The notes: generated from the sequence alone by a model not told the origin. A stretch of 34,460 nt of DNA from Planctomycetota bacterium (GCA_022072415.1 JAJVHW010000110.1:1-34460); one strand, 5' to 3'. Shown: positions 6,836 to 15,261, counted from the stretch's first letter. A program made the numbers and translations.

Positions 6836-8413
6836 ATGAAGCGTCTCCTCCGCACCCTCGGGCTCGCCCTGGCCGCCGCGGCCTCCTTCCTTCCGCCGGC
6901 GGGGGCCGCGCTGTCCTCTCCTTCGGACGCCGACCAGAAGCTCGCCGAGATGCGCGAGAAGGTCATGCTCGTCATCAACGGCGACGCGTCGGGCGTCGAG
7001 CGCGCGAACGCCATCGGGAAGCTCGCCGACGTGGACAGCGCCGAGTCGGCGAAGATCCTCGTCGAGGCGGTGGACGCGCTCGCGCTGAAGTACGACCAGG
7101 ACGAGAAGGACTACGCGGCGACGCTGAAGCAGTACGAGCCCTTCCGCGGCTTCACGCTGGCCGACAGGAAGGACTGGGAGGTCAAGGCGCGGATCCAGGG
7201 CATGCTGGAGAAGCAGGAGGACCGCCTCCAGTCCGACGCCGCAGCCGCGCAGGCCGCGGTGGTGGTCGTCATGCGCGCCCGGAGCCCGAACGCGATCACC
7301 CTCTACGAGAAGTCTCTCAAGGCGACGCTCCTCTTCCACTCGCGGCTGATCTGGCTCGGCGGGCTCGTCCGGAACCCCAACTCGAAGGCGATCCCGTTCG
7401 CGCAGGCGGCGCTGAAGGACGAGGACCCGCGCGTGCGGCTCGCGGTCTACGAAGCGTTCGCCGAGCGGAAGGACCCGGCCGCGGTGGACGTGCTCGTGAA
7501 GGCGCTCGCCGAGAAGGACTGGCCGCTCCGGCAGGCCGTGGTCCGCGCGATCGCGGCGCAGGGCGACGTGCGGGGCGTGCCGCCGCTCGTCGCGCAGATG
7601 CAGCTCGAGGACGGGGCGCTCCTCATCGACTACGCGAACGCGCTCCAGGCGCTCACCGGCGAGTCCCTCGGCAACTTCCCCGAGGCGTGGCACGGGTGGT
7701 ACGAGGCGCACAAGGCCGAGCTCGCGGAGAAGGGCGCGAAGGCCGTGAGCAAGCCCGTCGCGAAGACGGAGCCGAAGGTCGTGGACTACTACGGCATCCA
7801 GGTGCCGTCGAAGAAGGTGCTGTTCCTCTTCGACGTGTCGGGGTCCATGGAAGAGAAGATCGGCGAGGACAAGGGCTCGGTGACCGGCGTGAAGAAGGAC
7901 GTCTACACGGGGCGGAAGATCGACGTGGCGCGGAAGATCATGAACTCCACGATCCGCGCGCTCCCCGCCGACGCGACCTTCGAGATCGTCTTCTTCAACC
8001 ACCAGGTGCAGTCGGTCTTCGGGAAGATGACCCCCGCGACGCCGGAGAACAAGGCGAAGGCCGAGCTCGCCGTCGAGGAGATCCCGCCGAAGGGCGCCAC
8101 GTGGACCTACGGCGCGCTCCGCCAGGGCTTCGAGCTCGCGAAGTCCACGTGCACCGCGGAAGCGATGAACCCCTGCGTGGACACCATCTTCCTCCTCTCC
8201 GACGGCGCGCCGACCGACGACTCGTTCGACAAGGCGAAGCTGATGGAACCGAAGGAGATCCTCGACGCCGTCAACGAATGGAACCGCGAGTTCAAGATCC
8301 GCATCCACACGATCGCAATCGACCCCCGCCTCCAGCACGGAAACCTGATCCGCCTGATGAAGGACCTCGCCGGCCGACACCACGGGCTCTACCGGGCCAT
8401 CGGCGCGCAGTAG
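6836..8413 (+). CDS. Secreted HEAT-repeat plus von Willebrand factor A protein
   Basis: This 525-residue protein has a signal peptide (MKRLLRTLGLALAAAASFLP, cleavage near GAA). Helical repeats follow: a lysine/glutamate-rich helical region at 30-150, then HEAT-like units around residues 170-260 (DPRVRLAVYEAFAERKDPAAV, WPLRQAVVRAIAAQGDVRGVP). The C-terminal half is a VWA domain with a full MIDAS: FDVSGSM with D333, then GATWTYGA supplying the threonine, then LLSDGAPTDD supplying the last aspartate. It should bind a divalent metal and a protein ligand outside the cytoplasm. Proteins of this layout are common in planctomycete-like genomes but their partners are mostly unknown. It is probably transcribed on its own from the promoter at 6798. 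Confidence 0.9.
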   Translation: MKRLLRTLGLALAAAASFLPPAGAALSSPSDADQKLAEMREKVMLVINGDASGVERANAIGKLADVDSAESAKILVEAVDALALKYDQDEKDYAATLKQYEPFRGFTLADRKDWEVKARIQGMLEKQEDRLQSDAAAAQAAVVVVMRARSPNAITLYEKSLKATLLFHSRLIWLGGLVRNPNSKAIPFAQAALKDEDPRVRLAVYEAFAERKDPAAVDVLVKALAEKDWPLRQAVVRAIAAQGDVRGVPPLVAQMQLEDGALLIDYANALQALTGESLGNFPEAWHGWYEAHKAELAEKGAKAVSKPVAKTEPKVVDYYGIQVPSKKVLFLFDVSGSMEEKIGEDKGSVTGVKKDVYTGRKIDVARKIMNSTIRALPADATFEIVFFNHQVQSVFGKMTPATPENKAKAELAVEEIPPKGATWTYGALRQGFELAKSTCTAEAMNPCVDTIFLLSDGAPTDDSFDKAKLMEPKEILDAVNEWNREFKIRIHTIAIDPRLQHGNLIRLMKDLAGRHHGLYRAIGAQ

Positions 8414-8559
8414 CGGCGGATCGGCCGCGCGCCGGAGAGCGTCCGGAGTCCCGGTTTCGGGCGGGGCCGTCACACGCGCTCGTTCCGCGGCCCCGAGGCG
8501 ACGGTCTGCGAACCCGCCGGCGTGACCGCCGCGGAGTGACCTGGGGCGCTCCCGGGCTC

Positions 8560-8590
8560 GCGGATTCGCAATCCGCCCCGTGTCGGGCGG
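8560..8590 (+). terminator. Candidate terminator hairpins in a 276-bp gap
   Basis: Two adjacent hairpins occur here: GCGGATT-CGC-AATCCGC (8560-8576) and CCGCCC-CGTGTC-GGGCGG (8573-8590). The second is followed by TTTCGTT. They share bases, so they may be alternative folds. Their place between the VWA gene and the enoyl-CoA hydratase gene fits termination of the former. The rest of 8414-8689 shows no gene; a short direct repeat GGAGACGTGCC lies just before the hydratase start (about 8664-8687). Confidence 0.4.
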
Positions 8591-8689
8591 TTTCGTTGGC
8601 GGCGCCGCGCGCGCAGGATTAGGCTCGGCGGCTTTCCAGCCCGCACCCAGCGGGAAAGTGCACGGAGACGTGCCCCGGAGACGTGCCAG

Positions 8690-9493
8690 ATGACCGATCC
8701 CGCCGCCCAGAACGCCTTCGAAAACCTGCGCCTCGAGGTGCGGGAGGGGGTCGCGGTGGTGACGGTCTCGCGGCCGAAGGCGCTGAACGCGCTCAACGAC
8801 CGCACGCTCGACGAACTGGAGCGCGCGTTCGCTGCGGTGGCGCGAGACCCGGCGGTCGCCGGCGCGGTGCTCACCGGCGACGGCGAGAAGGCGTTCGTCG
8901 CGGGCGCCGACATCGCGGAGCTCGCGAAAATGGGCCCGGCCGAGGCGTCGGCCGCGTCGGCGAAGGGCCAGCGCGTCTTCGCGTCGATCGAACGCTGCGG
9001 AAAGCCCGTGGTCGCGGCCGTGAACGGCTTCGCGCTGGGCGGCGGGCTCGAGCTCGCGCTCGCCTGCCACGTCCGCTTCGCGTGCCCGGAGGCGAAGGTC
9101 GGCCTCCCCGAGGTCTCGCTGGGGCTCATCCCGGGCTACGGCGGCACGCAGCGGCTCGCGCGCATCGCGGGGCCGGGGCGCGCCTTCGAGATGATCCTCT
9201 CCGGCGACATGGCCGACGCCGCGTCGGCCGAGCGGTACGGGATCGTCCAGCGGATCGTCCCGCGGGAGACCCTCGTCGCGGAGGCGGTCGCCTTCGTGAA
9301 GAAGGTCGCCGCGCGGGGACCGGTCGCCGTGCGGTACGCGGCGGAGGCGGTCCTCTCCGGCGTGGACGGCACGCACGAGCAGGGCTACCGCCGCGAGCAG
9401 GAGCTCTTCGGCGCGTGCTTCGCGACCGAGGACATGCGCGAGGGCACCGGGGCGTTCTTGGAGAAGCGGAAGGCGCAGTTCAAGGGGCGCTGA
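8690..9493 (+). CDS. Enoyl-CoA hydratase (crotonase family)
   Basis: This 267-residue crotonase hydrates trans-2-enoyl-CoA to 3-hydroxyacyl-CoA in fatty-acid or amino-acid breakdown. The oxyanion-hole segments are present: FVAGADIAEL (about residues 68-77) and GFALGGGLELALA. The two catalytic glutamates sit at E121 (GGGLE) and E141 (GLPEVSLGLIPGYGGTQRL), 20 residues apart as in rat mitochondrial crotonase, so hydratase activity is likely. Length is normal for a single-domain member. The dehydrogenase gene 37 bases downstream is probably co-transcribed. No strong Shine-Dalgarno site precedes the ATG. Dehydratase or isomerase relatives use the same fold, so the exact acyl substrate stays open. 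Confidence 0.92.
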   Translation: MTDPAAQNAFENLRLEVREGVAVVTVSRPKALNALNDRTLDELERAFAAVARDPAVAGAVLTGDGEKAFVAGADIAELAKMGPAEASAASAKGQRVFASIERCGKPVVAAVNGFALGGGLELALACHVRFACPEAKVGLPEVSLGLIPGYGGTQRLARIAGPGRAFEMILSGDMADAASAERYGIVQRIVPRETLVAEAVAFVKKVAARGPVAVRYAAEAVLSGVDGTHEQGYRREQELFGACFATEDMREGTGAFLEKRKAQFKGR

Positions 9494-9530
9494 GCCCGGC
9501 TGCGGACGGACCGAAGGAAGGACAGTCATC

Positions 9531-10595
9531 ATGGCCGAATACGCGATCGCATCCGTCCCCGGCGACGGCATCGGACCCGAGGTCGTCCGCGAGGGGCTGA
9601 AGGTCCTCTCCGCCGCCGGCGAGGTGTTCGGCTTCCGCTCGCGGGTGACGCACTACCCGTACGGCGCGGAGCACTACCTGAAGACCGGGGAGGAGCTCCC
9701 GTCGAAGGGCTTCGACGAGATGAAGCAGCACTCGGCGATCCTGCTCGGCGCCATCGGCGACCCGCGCATCGAGGTCGGCAAGCTCGAGCGCGCGATCATC
9801 GCGGGGATGCGGTGGGGGCTCGACCTCTACGTGAACCTGCGGCCCGTCAAGCTCTACGACGCGCGCTTCTGCCCGCTGAAGGACAAGACGCCCGACGACA
9901 TCGACTTCGTGGTCGTGCGCGAGAACACGGAGGACGCGTACGCCGGCCCCTTCGGGTTCATGAAGAAGGGCACGCAGGACGAGATCGCGATCCAGGAGAT
10001 GGTCTACACCCGGAAGGGCGTCGAGCGCGTGATCCGCTTCGCCTACGACCTCTGCCGGAAGCGCAACGACCAGCGGCGCCTCACGCTCGTGGACAAGGCC
10101 AACGCCTGCCGCGCGCAGGACCTCTGGACGCGCGCGTTCGCCGAGGTGGGCCGCGAGTACCCCGAGATCCAGCAGGACCACGGCTACGTGGACGCGACCT
10201 GCATGTGGTTCCTCAACAAGCCCGAGTACTACGACACGATCGTCACGACCAACCTCTTCGGCGACATCATCACGGACCTCGGCGCCGCGCTGCAGGGCGG
10301 GATGGGCATCGCCGCGTCCGGGAACATCCACCCGGGCAAGGTGTCGATGTTCGAGCCGATCCACGGCTCGGCCCCGAAGTACGCGGGGAAGAACGCCGCG
10401 AACCCGATCGCCACGGTGGCCGCCATCGCGATGATGCTCGACTACCTCGGCGAGGCGAAGGCCGGCGCCGCCATCGACGCCGCGATCCGCACGCTCCTCA
10501 CGTCCGGGAAGGTGAAGAGCCTCTCGGCCGGCGTCCACCGCACCGACGAGATCGGCGACTGGGTGGTCGAGGAGATCCGCCGCTCGCGCGGCTGA
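9531..10595 (+). CDS. Isopropylmalate/isocitrate-type decarboxylating dehydrogenase
   Basis: This 354-residue enzyme belongs to the beta-decarboxylating dehydrogenase family (LeuB, Icd, homoisocitrate, tartrate). Visible motifs are GDGIGPEVV at the N-terminus, NLRPVKLY, RENTEDAYAG, the catalytic lysine in DKANAC, the metal aspartates in TTNLFGDIITDLGAAL, and EPIHGSAP near residue 280. After it comes K283-Y284 (APKYAGKN). In E. coli isocitrate dehydrogenase the equivalent APKYAG lysine and tyrosine bind the NADP phosphate, whereas LeuB usually has aspartate there, so NADP use is inferred. AAGGAAGGA at 9514-9522 is a clear ribosome-binding site 8 bases before ATG. The length matches LeuB. Substrate (isopropylmalate, isocitrate, homoisocitrate or tartrate) is not settled; an aconitase-family gene lies 4.7 kb downstream. 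Confidence 0.88.
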   Translation: MAEYAIASVPGDGIGPEVVREGLKVLSAAGEVFGFRSRVTHYPYGAEHYLKTGEELPSKGFDEMKQHSAILLGAIGDPRIEVGKLERAIIAGMRWGLDLYVNLRPVKLYDARFCPLKDKTPDDIDFVVVRENTEDAYAGPFGFMKKGTQDEIAIQEMVYTRKGVERVIRFAYDLCRKRNDQRRLTLVDKANACRAQDLWTRAFAEVGREYPEIQQDHGYVDATCMWFLNKPEYYDTIVTTNLFGDIITDLGAALQGGMGIAASGNIHPGKVSMFEPIHGSAPKYAGKNAANPIATVAAIAMMLDYLGEAKAGAAIDAAIRTLLTSGKVKSLSAGVHRTDEIGDWVVEEIRRSRG

Positions 10596-10605
10596 TCGCA
10601 CGCCG

Positions 10606-11829
10606 TTGCTCGCGATCGGAGACGACAACCCGCGCCGGAAGGCGCCCGTCATCACGCTGCTGCTGATCGCCGCGAACGTGTTCGTCTACGCGTTCGTCCA
10701 GCCGCACGAGCCCGGGGCCGCGCAGGACTTCGTGTTCCGGTGGGGGTTCGACCCCGAGCAGCCGTGGTCCGCGCGCGTGCTCACGTCGATGTTCATGCAC
10801 GGCGGGCTCTTCCACCTGCTCTCGAACATGTGGGTGCTCTGGCTCGTCGGCGACAACGTCGAGGAGAAGTTCGGGAGGTTCCGGTACCTCTTCCTCTACC
10901 TGCTCGCGGGCGCCGCGGCGGCGTGGACGTTCGGGTGGCTCTCGGTCCGCGAGGGTCCGAACGCCGAGTTCCTCGAGAAGTACGGCATCCCCTACGTCCC
11001 CGCGGTCGGCGCGTCCGGCGCGATCTACGGCGCGATGGGGATGTACGTGGTGCTCTTCCCGTGGGCGCGGTTCAGGACGCTCTTCTGGTTCACCGTGATC
11101 CCGATCCCCGCGTTCGTCTACCTCGGCCTCCTGATCGCGATCGACGTGTGGCACACGGTGTCCACGATGGGCCCCTCCGCCGGCGGCGTGGCGAAGGCGG
11201 CGCACGCGGGCGGCGCGGTGTTCGGGATCCTCGCGGCGCTCGTGCTGAAGCGCGCCGTCGGCGGCGGAGGCGAGGGCGACGCCTGGGACGTCGCGGTCGG
11301 GTTCGCATCGACGAAGCGCCGCGACGGCCCGTCGGCGCCGCGCGCGCGCCGCGCCGACGACCTCGCCACGCCCGGCGGACTCGGCCGGGAGATCGCCGCG
11401 GACGACGACCCGGACCTCCCTCCGGACCCGGAGACGGAGCAGCGCCGGGCCCGCGGAGCGCTGGCGGCGCAGATCGGCGAACTCGCCCGGAGCGGCCGCG
11501 CGCGGCAGGCCATCGACCTGTACGAGGCGTGGCTCGCCGCGGGCGCGACGCCGCCGCTCGACCCCGAGGTCGTCATCGGCGTCGCGCACGAGTTCTACAA
11601 CCAGGGCCTGCCGAAGAAGGCGATCGAGGCCTACGCGCGCTACCTCGAGGCCGACCGCAACGGTCCGCACGCTCCCGAGGCCGCGCTCCGGCTGGGCGTC
11701 CTCTACGCGAAGGTCCGGAACGACACCGAGGCGGCGATCGAGTGGTTCGAGGAGGCCGCCGAGACGCACGGCGACCCGCGGATGCGGGAGTACGCGAAGT
11801 CGGAGCTCAGGCGGCTCGGCGCGAGGTAG
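10606..11829 (+). CDS. Rhomboid intramembrane serine protease with TPR-like tail
   Basis: This 407-residue protein starts at TTG 10606; the reading MLAIGDDNPRRKAPVITLLL matches the usual opening of this rhomboid group, so I trust the rare start. The membrane domain has the HxxxN-type segment MHGGLFHLLSNMWVLWLVGD. The catalytic serine is S137 in GASGAIYG and the catalytic histidine is H200 in AAHAGGAVFG. It should cleave membrane-anchored proteins within the bilayer. After residue 220 comes a polar linker and two or three TPR-like helical pairs (AIDLYEAWLAAG, KKAIEAYARYLEAD, AAIEWFEEAAETHG), probably cytoplasmic and for protein binding. The gene begins 10 bases after the dehydrogenase stop, but its role there is unclear. 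A repeat element starts directly after its stop. Confidence 0.9.
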   Translation: MLAIGDDNPRRKAPVITLLLIAANVFVYAFVQPHEPGAAQDFVFRWGFDPEQPWSARVLTSMFMHGGLFHLLSNMWVLWLVGDNVEEKFGRFRYLFLYLLAGAAAAWTFGWLSVREGPNAEFLEKYGIPYVPAVGASGAIYGAMGMYVVLFPWARFRTLFWFTVIPIPAFVYLGLLIAIDVWHTVSTMGPSAGGVAKAAHAGGAVFGILAALVLKRAVGGGGEGDAWDVAVGFASTKRRDGPSAPRARRADDLATPGGLGREIAADDDPDLPPDPETEQRRARGALAAQIGELARSGRARQAIDLYEAWLAAGATPPLDPEVVIGVAHEFYNQGLPKKAIEAYARYLEADRNGPHAPEAALRLGVLYAKVRNDTEAAIEWFEEAAETHGDPRMREYAKSELRRLGAR

Positions 11830-12064
11830 GGCGTCGTCCCGAAACAAGTGACACACTTGGCCGCGATGCAGCGAGCCGGCTGCAAGGCGGGCGAGCGGCG
11901 CCAACTCGACGGAGAGAGTTGCGGCGCGAGCCCAACGCAGCAAACGGCCGTTGCATCGCGGCAGCTTGCTGGCGCGCGGCTTGCGCGTCCGGACCGTTCG
12001 ATCCGAACGAACGGACCGCCGCAAGCCGCGTGACGAAGTGTGTCAGTTGTTTCGGGACGACGCC
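11830..12064. repeat. Interspersed repeat element, copy 1, with terminal inverted repeats
   Basis: This is a 235-base element whose ends are inverted repeats: the first 29 bases match the reverse complement of the last 29 with one mismatch (it opens GGCGTCGTCCCGAAACAA and closes TTGTTTCGGGACGACGCC). Inside is an 11-bp stem, CGCGGCTTGCG with CGCAAGCCGCG, and a smaller CAACTC/GAGTTG stem. It starts right after the rhomboid stop codon and ends 5 bases before the stop of the convergent gene at 12070. No target duplication is visible and no transposase is encoded. A related copy lies at 18569-18820. It could be a MITE or a mobile bidirectional terminator. Confidence 0.88.
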
Positions 12065-12069
12065 GAACG

Positions 12070-12606
12070 TCAGTCGAGCGCGGCCTGGATCTTGTCGAGA
12101 TTCCGGAACGCCGACTGCAGGGCGTTGAACCGCTCTTCGATGCTCCCCTTGGAATCGAACGCCGCATTGATCGCGGACTCGGCGGCAGTCAGCCGTGCCT
12201 CCAGAACGGGATTCCCCGTGACGTTCTCGTCCTGCCCGAGGAGGTTCGCTTCGAGATCGGCGTCGTCCGCCAGTCCGAAGATCACGTTGTCGAACTCGTC
12301 GTCTGCGCTCCCGCCGAAGAGCGAGTCGAACGCGCTGCCCATCGCCTTGCGGACCTTCTCCATGTCGCCGACGCACTTCCGGCGGGAGCGGGACTGGCCG
12401 GAGAACGCCTTCTCGGTGATCTTGTTGATCTTCTTGATGGCCTTCTTCTGAGCCGAGGTCCGGGCCTCCGCGGGAACCGTGACGACCGTCCCCAGGATGT
12501 TGTCGAACTCCTGGCTCTGGAGGCTCTGGAGCGCGGTCGCGCTCCGGGGAGCGGCCGCGAGGAGCGCCGCGGCGGCGACGACGAGCATGCGGGTGCGGAT
12601 CGACAT
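12070..12606 (-). CDS. Secreted protein of unknown function
   Basis: This 178-residue protein starts at 12606, where AGGGAGGT lies about 7 bases upstream, a strong Shine-Dalgarno site. The longer open frame is discounted. MSIRTRMLVVAAAALLAAAP is a signal peptide with cleavage near SATA. The mature protein is helical and charged: a basic stretch (SAQKKAIKKINKITEKAF), a single cysteine, then acidic segments (SADDEFDNVIFGLADDADLE). It ends with helices that could pair (AAESAINAAFDSKGSIEERF, ALQSAFRNLDKIQAAL). I recognise no family. It is convergent with the rhomboid gene across the repeat element, and 97 bases downstream of the M48 peptidase gene on the same strand. Confidence 0.75.
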   Translation of the reverse strand: MSIRTRMLVVAAAALLAAAPRSATALQSLQSQEFDNILGTVVTVPAEARTSAQKKAIKKINKITEKAFSGQSRSRRKCVGDMEKVRKAMGSAFDSLFGGSADDEFDNVIFGLADDADLEANLLGQDENVTGNPVLEARLTAAESAINAAFDSKGSIEERFNALQSAFRNLDKIQAALD

Positions 12607-12702
12607 CGGAGACCTCCCTTGAAGCGCGGGTCTGCGGTCCCGCACCGGACTCGGACCCATGAAATCTGCCACGCGGGCGGGGGCCCCCGCAACAGGGAAC
12701 GT

Positions 12703-13545
12703 CTACGGCCGGAGCCCCGGCGGGAGCCCCTGCGGGAACTCCGCCGCGATCAGGTCGCGCACGTACTCGACGCGGTTCGCGGGCTTGGGGTGGGTGGACA
12801 GGAACTCCGGGGGTCCGCCGGCCGACGCGGCGTCGAGGATTCGCATCACGCCCTCCATCGCCCGCGGGTCCCATCCGGCCCGCGCGACGAGGCGCACGCC
12901 CCAGCCGTCGGACTCGAGTTCGTCCTCGCGGCCGTACTTCATCTGGACGAGCCCGGCGATCTGCTGCGCCGCCCGCGCCGCGTCGTGGCTCCCGCCCGCA
13001 ACGCCCGCCGCGCCCGCGAGCCCCTGCAGCAGCCCCGCCTTCGCCATGCGCTTCCCGCCGTGGCGCTCGATCACGTGGCCGATCTCGTGGCCGAGCACGC
13101 CGGCGAGCTGGCCCTCCGTCTCGAACTTCGCGTACAGCGCCCGGGTGATGAACACCTGCCCGCCGGGCAGCGCGAAGGCGTTGATCGTGCGGTCGTCGCG
13201 GAGGAGGTGGAAGTCGAACTTCCACGGGATCGAACCTCCGCGCTCCGCCGCCACGGCGCGCGCCGCGTCGAGCAGCTTCCGCCCGACGGCCGTGACGTGC
13301 GCCTGCGCCTTCGCGTCGGGGTCCTTCCCTCCGTGCTGCGCCGCGAGCTCGGGCATCGCCTGGAGGCCGATCGCGATCTCCTCCTCGACCGTCCACCCGA
13401 CCCGTTCCTTCTCGCCGGTGAACGGGTTCACCGACCCCTTGAACAGGTAGCTCCCGGCGGCGAACAGCGCGATCACGAGCGCGAGTACGAGGCGGACCTT
13501 CGCGGAGCCGCGGCGTCGGGTGGGGGCAGCGCGCATGCGAGGCAT
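12703..13545 (-). CDS. M48-family membrane-anchored zinc metallopeptidase
   Basis: This 280-residue protein starts at 13545 (MPRMRAAPTR); 13536 is an alternative. One hydrophobic anchor follows (VRLVLALVIALFAAGSYLF, about residues 17-36), so the catalytic domain should lie on the outer side. The zinc site is HEIGH at H153-H157 (within HEIGHVIERHG) with the third ligand in ELESD. The segment NAFALPGGQVFIT is typical of M48 peptidases of the BepA/LoiP type, which degrade misfolded envelope proteins. It ends with STHPKPANRVEYV, also a family hallmark. The gene is divergent from the toxin-antitoxin pair, with 81 bases between the starts. Confidence 0.92.
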   Translation of the reverse strand: MPRMRAAPTRRRGSAKVRLVLALVIALFAAGSYLFKGSVNPFTGEKERVGWTVEEEIAIGLQAMPELAAQHGGKDPDAKAQAHVTAVGRKLLDAARAVAAERGGSIPWKFDFHLLRDDRTINAFALPGGQVFITRALYAKFETEGQLAGVLGHEIGHVIERHGGKRMAKAGLLQGLAGAAGVAGGSHDAARAAQQIAGLVQMKYGREDELESDGWGVRLVARAGWDPRAMEGVMRILDAASAGGPPEFLSTHPKPANRVEYVRDLIAAEFPQGLPPGLRP

Positions 13546-13614
13546 TCTGCACGAACCGCCGGCGGGAGGGAGTGGTTCGCGCGTGGCCGGCTGGCGCGAT
13601 GCGCTCGACTCCGG

Positions 13615-13620
13615 TAGCAT
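13615..13620 (+). promoter_or_regulatory. Candidate -10 of the antitoxin gene (TAGCAT)
   Basis: TAGCAT lies 6 bases before the GTG start at 13627, again a leaderless spacing. The best -35 candidate upstream, CTGGCG at 13591-13596, is weak. VapB-type antitoxins usually repress their own promoter, so an operator would be expected here, but I see no clear palindrome. Confidence 0.4.
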
Positions 13621-13626
13621 CGCGGC

Positions 13627-13875
13627 GTGACCGACAGCATCCGGCTCCCGAAGCCGCTCCTCGCCGAGGTGGACCGCCGTGCCCGCCGGCGGCGCGTGAG
13701 CAGGAAGGCGTGGATCATCGACGTGCTCCGCCGCGAGGTGGGCGCCGGATCCGCGTGGCTTCCCGGTTTCTTCGAGACGTTCGCCCGCCCGGACGCCGGA
13801 GTCTCCCGCGACGTCGAGCGCATGCTCGCGACGATCCGTAGCGCCCGGCGAAGCAAGCCCTCGCCCGCCCTGTGA
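13627..13875 (+). CDS. Ribbon-helix-helix antitoxin (VapB-like)
   Basis: This 82-residue protein starts at GTG 13627. Its N-terminus (SIRLPKPLLAEVDRRARRRR followed by VSRKAWIIDVLRREV) has the beta-strand, helix, helix pattern of ribbon-helix-helix DNA-binding proteins of the CopG/MetJ type. The C-terminal part (about 45-82) should wrap the toxin. Its TGA overlaps the toxin's GTG by four bases, the usual antitoxin-first, coupled arrangement. It should bind its own promoter and block the PIN toxin. The family assignment rests on pattern and on the neighbour; individual residues are not diagnostic. Confidence 0.8.
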   Translation: MTDSIRLPKPLLAEVDRRARRRRVSRKAWIIDVLRREVGAGSAWLPGFFETFARPDAGVSRDVERMLATIRSARRSKPSPAL

Positions 13876-14285
13876 AGTACGTCCTCGACACCAACGCCGT
13901 TTCCGCGTTGATGCGGGGAGAACCCAACACCATCGCTCGAATCCGTGCCGCGGCGCCCGATGAGCTCGGAGTGCCGCACGTCGTGCTTGCGGAGATCGAG
14001 TTCGGCATCCGACGTCTCCCGCGGTCTCGCCGCCGTCGCGAACTCGAACATCGCCTGGACCTCGTCAAGCACCAGTTCGCCCGTCCATCGTGGACCGACG
14101 ACGTTGCGGCGCGGTTCGGCGAGTTCAAGGCGAAGCTCGAGCGCCAAGGCGTGCCGATCGAGGACATGGATCTCCTGATCGCCGCGCACGCGTCCGTTCT
14201 CGACGCCGTGCTCGTCACGTCCAACACACGTCACTTCAGTCGGATCGCCGGGTTGAAGGTGGAGGACTGGACGCAGCCGGCGTGA
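13872..14285 (+). CDS. vapC: PIN-domain ribonuclease toxin (VapC-like)
   Basis: This 137-residue PIN domain begins MKYVLDTNAVSALMRGEP, with the first metal-binding aspartate D6 followed by TN as in VapC. The second acidic residue is in LAEIEFGI. The third and fourth are in IEDMDLLIAAHASVLDAVLV, followed by TSNTRHFSRI, which matches the VapC ending (TxNxxHF). All four acidic positions appear intact, so metal-dependent RNA cleavage is expected; VapC relatives cut tRNA or rRNA. The start is GTG overlapping the antitoxin stop. The pair is plus-strand, isolated between minus-strand genes, which fits a mobile module. Confidence 0.92.
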   Translation: MKYVLDTNAVSALMRGEPNTIARIRAAAPDELGVPHVVLAEIEFGIRRLPRSRRRRELEHRLDLVKHQFARPSWTDDVAARFGEFKAKLERQGVPIEDMDLLIAAHASVLDAVLVTSNTRHFSRIAGLKVEDWTQPA

Positions 14286-14336
14286 GCCGCGTTGCTCGTC
14301 GGAGGAGGACCCTCACGAGCGTCCCGCGCGACAAGG

Positions 14337-15065
14337 TCAGTGGATCTGCACCCACGCGCATCCATCGACGGCTCGCACGCCGTGAGCGAGGGGGAGCGGG
14401 CTGCCGTCGGCGTGGAAGCCGGCCAGCGCCGCGGCCGGATGCGGAGGGTTCGCAGCGTCGTAGCGACCGGAGTCGTTCGCGAAGATCGAACCGTCGGGCG
14501 TGACGACGAACGTGCGCTGCGCTGCGTCGTCGCGGACCAGCGGCCATGCGTAGCAGATCCACCAGCGCTCCGCGTCGTCGGGCGGGACGATCCCGGCCGG
14601 GAAGCCGCCCCCCGGGGAGTTCGTCCACGGGCACACCGCCTCGCGCGAAGAAGGAGTGCGGAACCGGTACCTGGAGCGGGTGACCGTTCCGTCGGCGGCG
14701 ACGCGGCGGAAGATGCCCGTCAGGAGCGGCGTGATCGGAGGGCTCGGTCCGCCGCGGGCGGAGACGGCGCCGGACAGCTCGCCGAACGTCCCGTACTCCC
14801 CCACGCCGTCGCCGTCCGCGTCCGCGCGGAGTCCTTCCCGGAACGACCCCTGCGCGCTGTGGATCCCGCAAAGCGAGCAGATCGCCGAATCCTCCCAACT
14901 GCCGCTGCAGCGGACCCGAGGCCACTGGAACATCGCCACGCCGCCTGCGACGGCGACCAAGACCGTCGGGACGAGCGCCTTCCGCCTGTGCCGCCGCCAG
15001 ACGACGCTCCACGCCGTGCCGCGTCGGTGCGGAGCGGGAGGTGCGGGAGCATCGTGGGAGGACAC
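14337..15065 (-). CDS. Pilin-like membrane-anchored protein, unknown role
   Basis: This 242-residue product starts at GTG 15065. A basic N-terminus (WRRHRRK) precedes one hydrophobic segment (ALVPTVLVAVAGGVAMFQW, about residues 30-48). After it comes CSLCGIHSAQGSFREG, then the acidic DADGDGVGEYGTFGELSGA, then YRFRTPSS, then ERWWICYAWPLV and RTFVVTPDGSIFANDSGRYD. This order is one I know from prepilin-like proteins of planctomycetes, where a short helix is followed by a small beta domain. The usual prepilin leader (GFTLIE) is missing here, so it may be a degenerate or specialised relative. DADGDGVGE could bind calcium. It is convergent with the VapC gene (51-base gap). Confidence 0.7.
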   Translation of the reverse strand: MSSHDAPAPPAPHRRGTAWSVVWRRHRRKALVPTVLVAVAGGVAMFQWPRVRCSGSWEDSAICSLCGIHSAQGSFREGLRADADGDGVGEYGTFGELSGAVSARGGPSPPITPLLTGIFRRVAADGTVTRSRYRFRTPSSREAVCPWTNSPGGGFPAGIVPPDDAERWWICYAWPLVRDDAAQRTFVVTPDGSIFANDSGRYDAANPPHPAAALAGFHADGSPLPLAHGVRAVDGCAWVQIH

Positions 15066-15261
15066 AACCCATGAATCGGCCGAGGCGGGACCGGGAGTGT
15101 CGCCGAGCCTGCGCGGCCGGGATCCGCGACTTCTCCCCGCAGCCCCCTCGCGGCCGGGGCGGGCGAGCGGTAGGATCGGGGGAATCGATTCCGGGACCGT
15201 CCCGGAAGTCCCTCCCGGTGGGGCCCGCGCGGGCCTCGGGCGATCTCAGAGGCAGGCTCCC

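Noticed and set aside
6374-9571. Minus-strand open frame of 1065 codons
   Set aside because: It is antisense to the VWA and hydratase genes; arginine-rich, no family match, typical of high-GC antisense frames.
11848-12033. 61-codon frame with a similar frame at 18587 (CKAGERRQLDG)
   Set aside because: The similarity comes from the repeat element itself; both strands are open and the second copy changes length and frame in the middle, so it is not a conserved protein.
14656-15261. Longer N-terminus for the aconitase-type protein
   Set aside because: The extra 202 codons are antisense to the pilin-like gene and low in complexity; the family-like sequence begins at the ATG at 15262.
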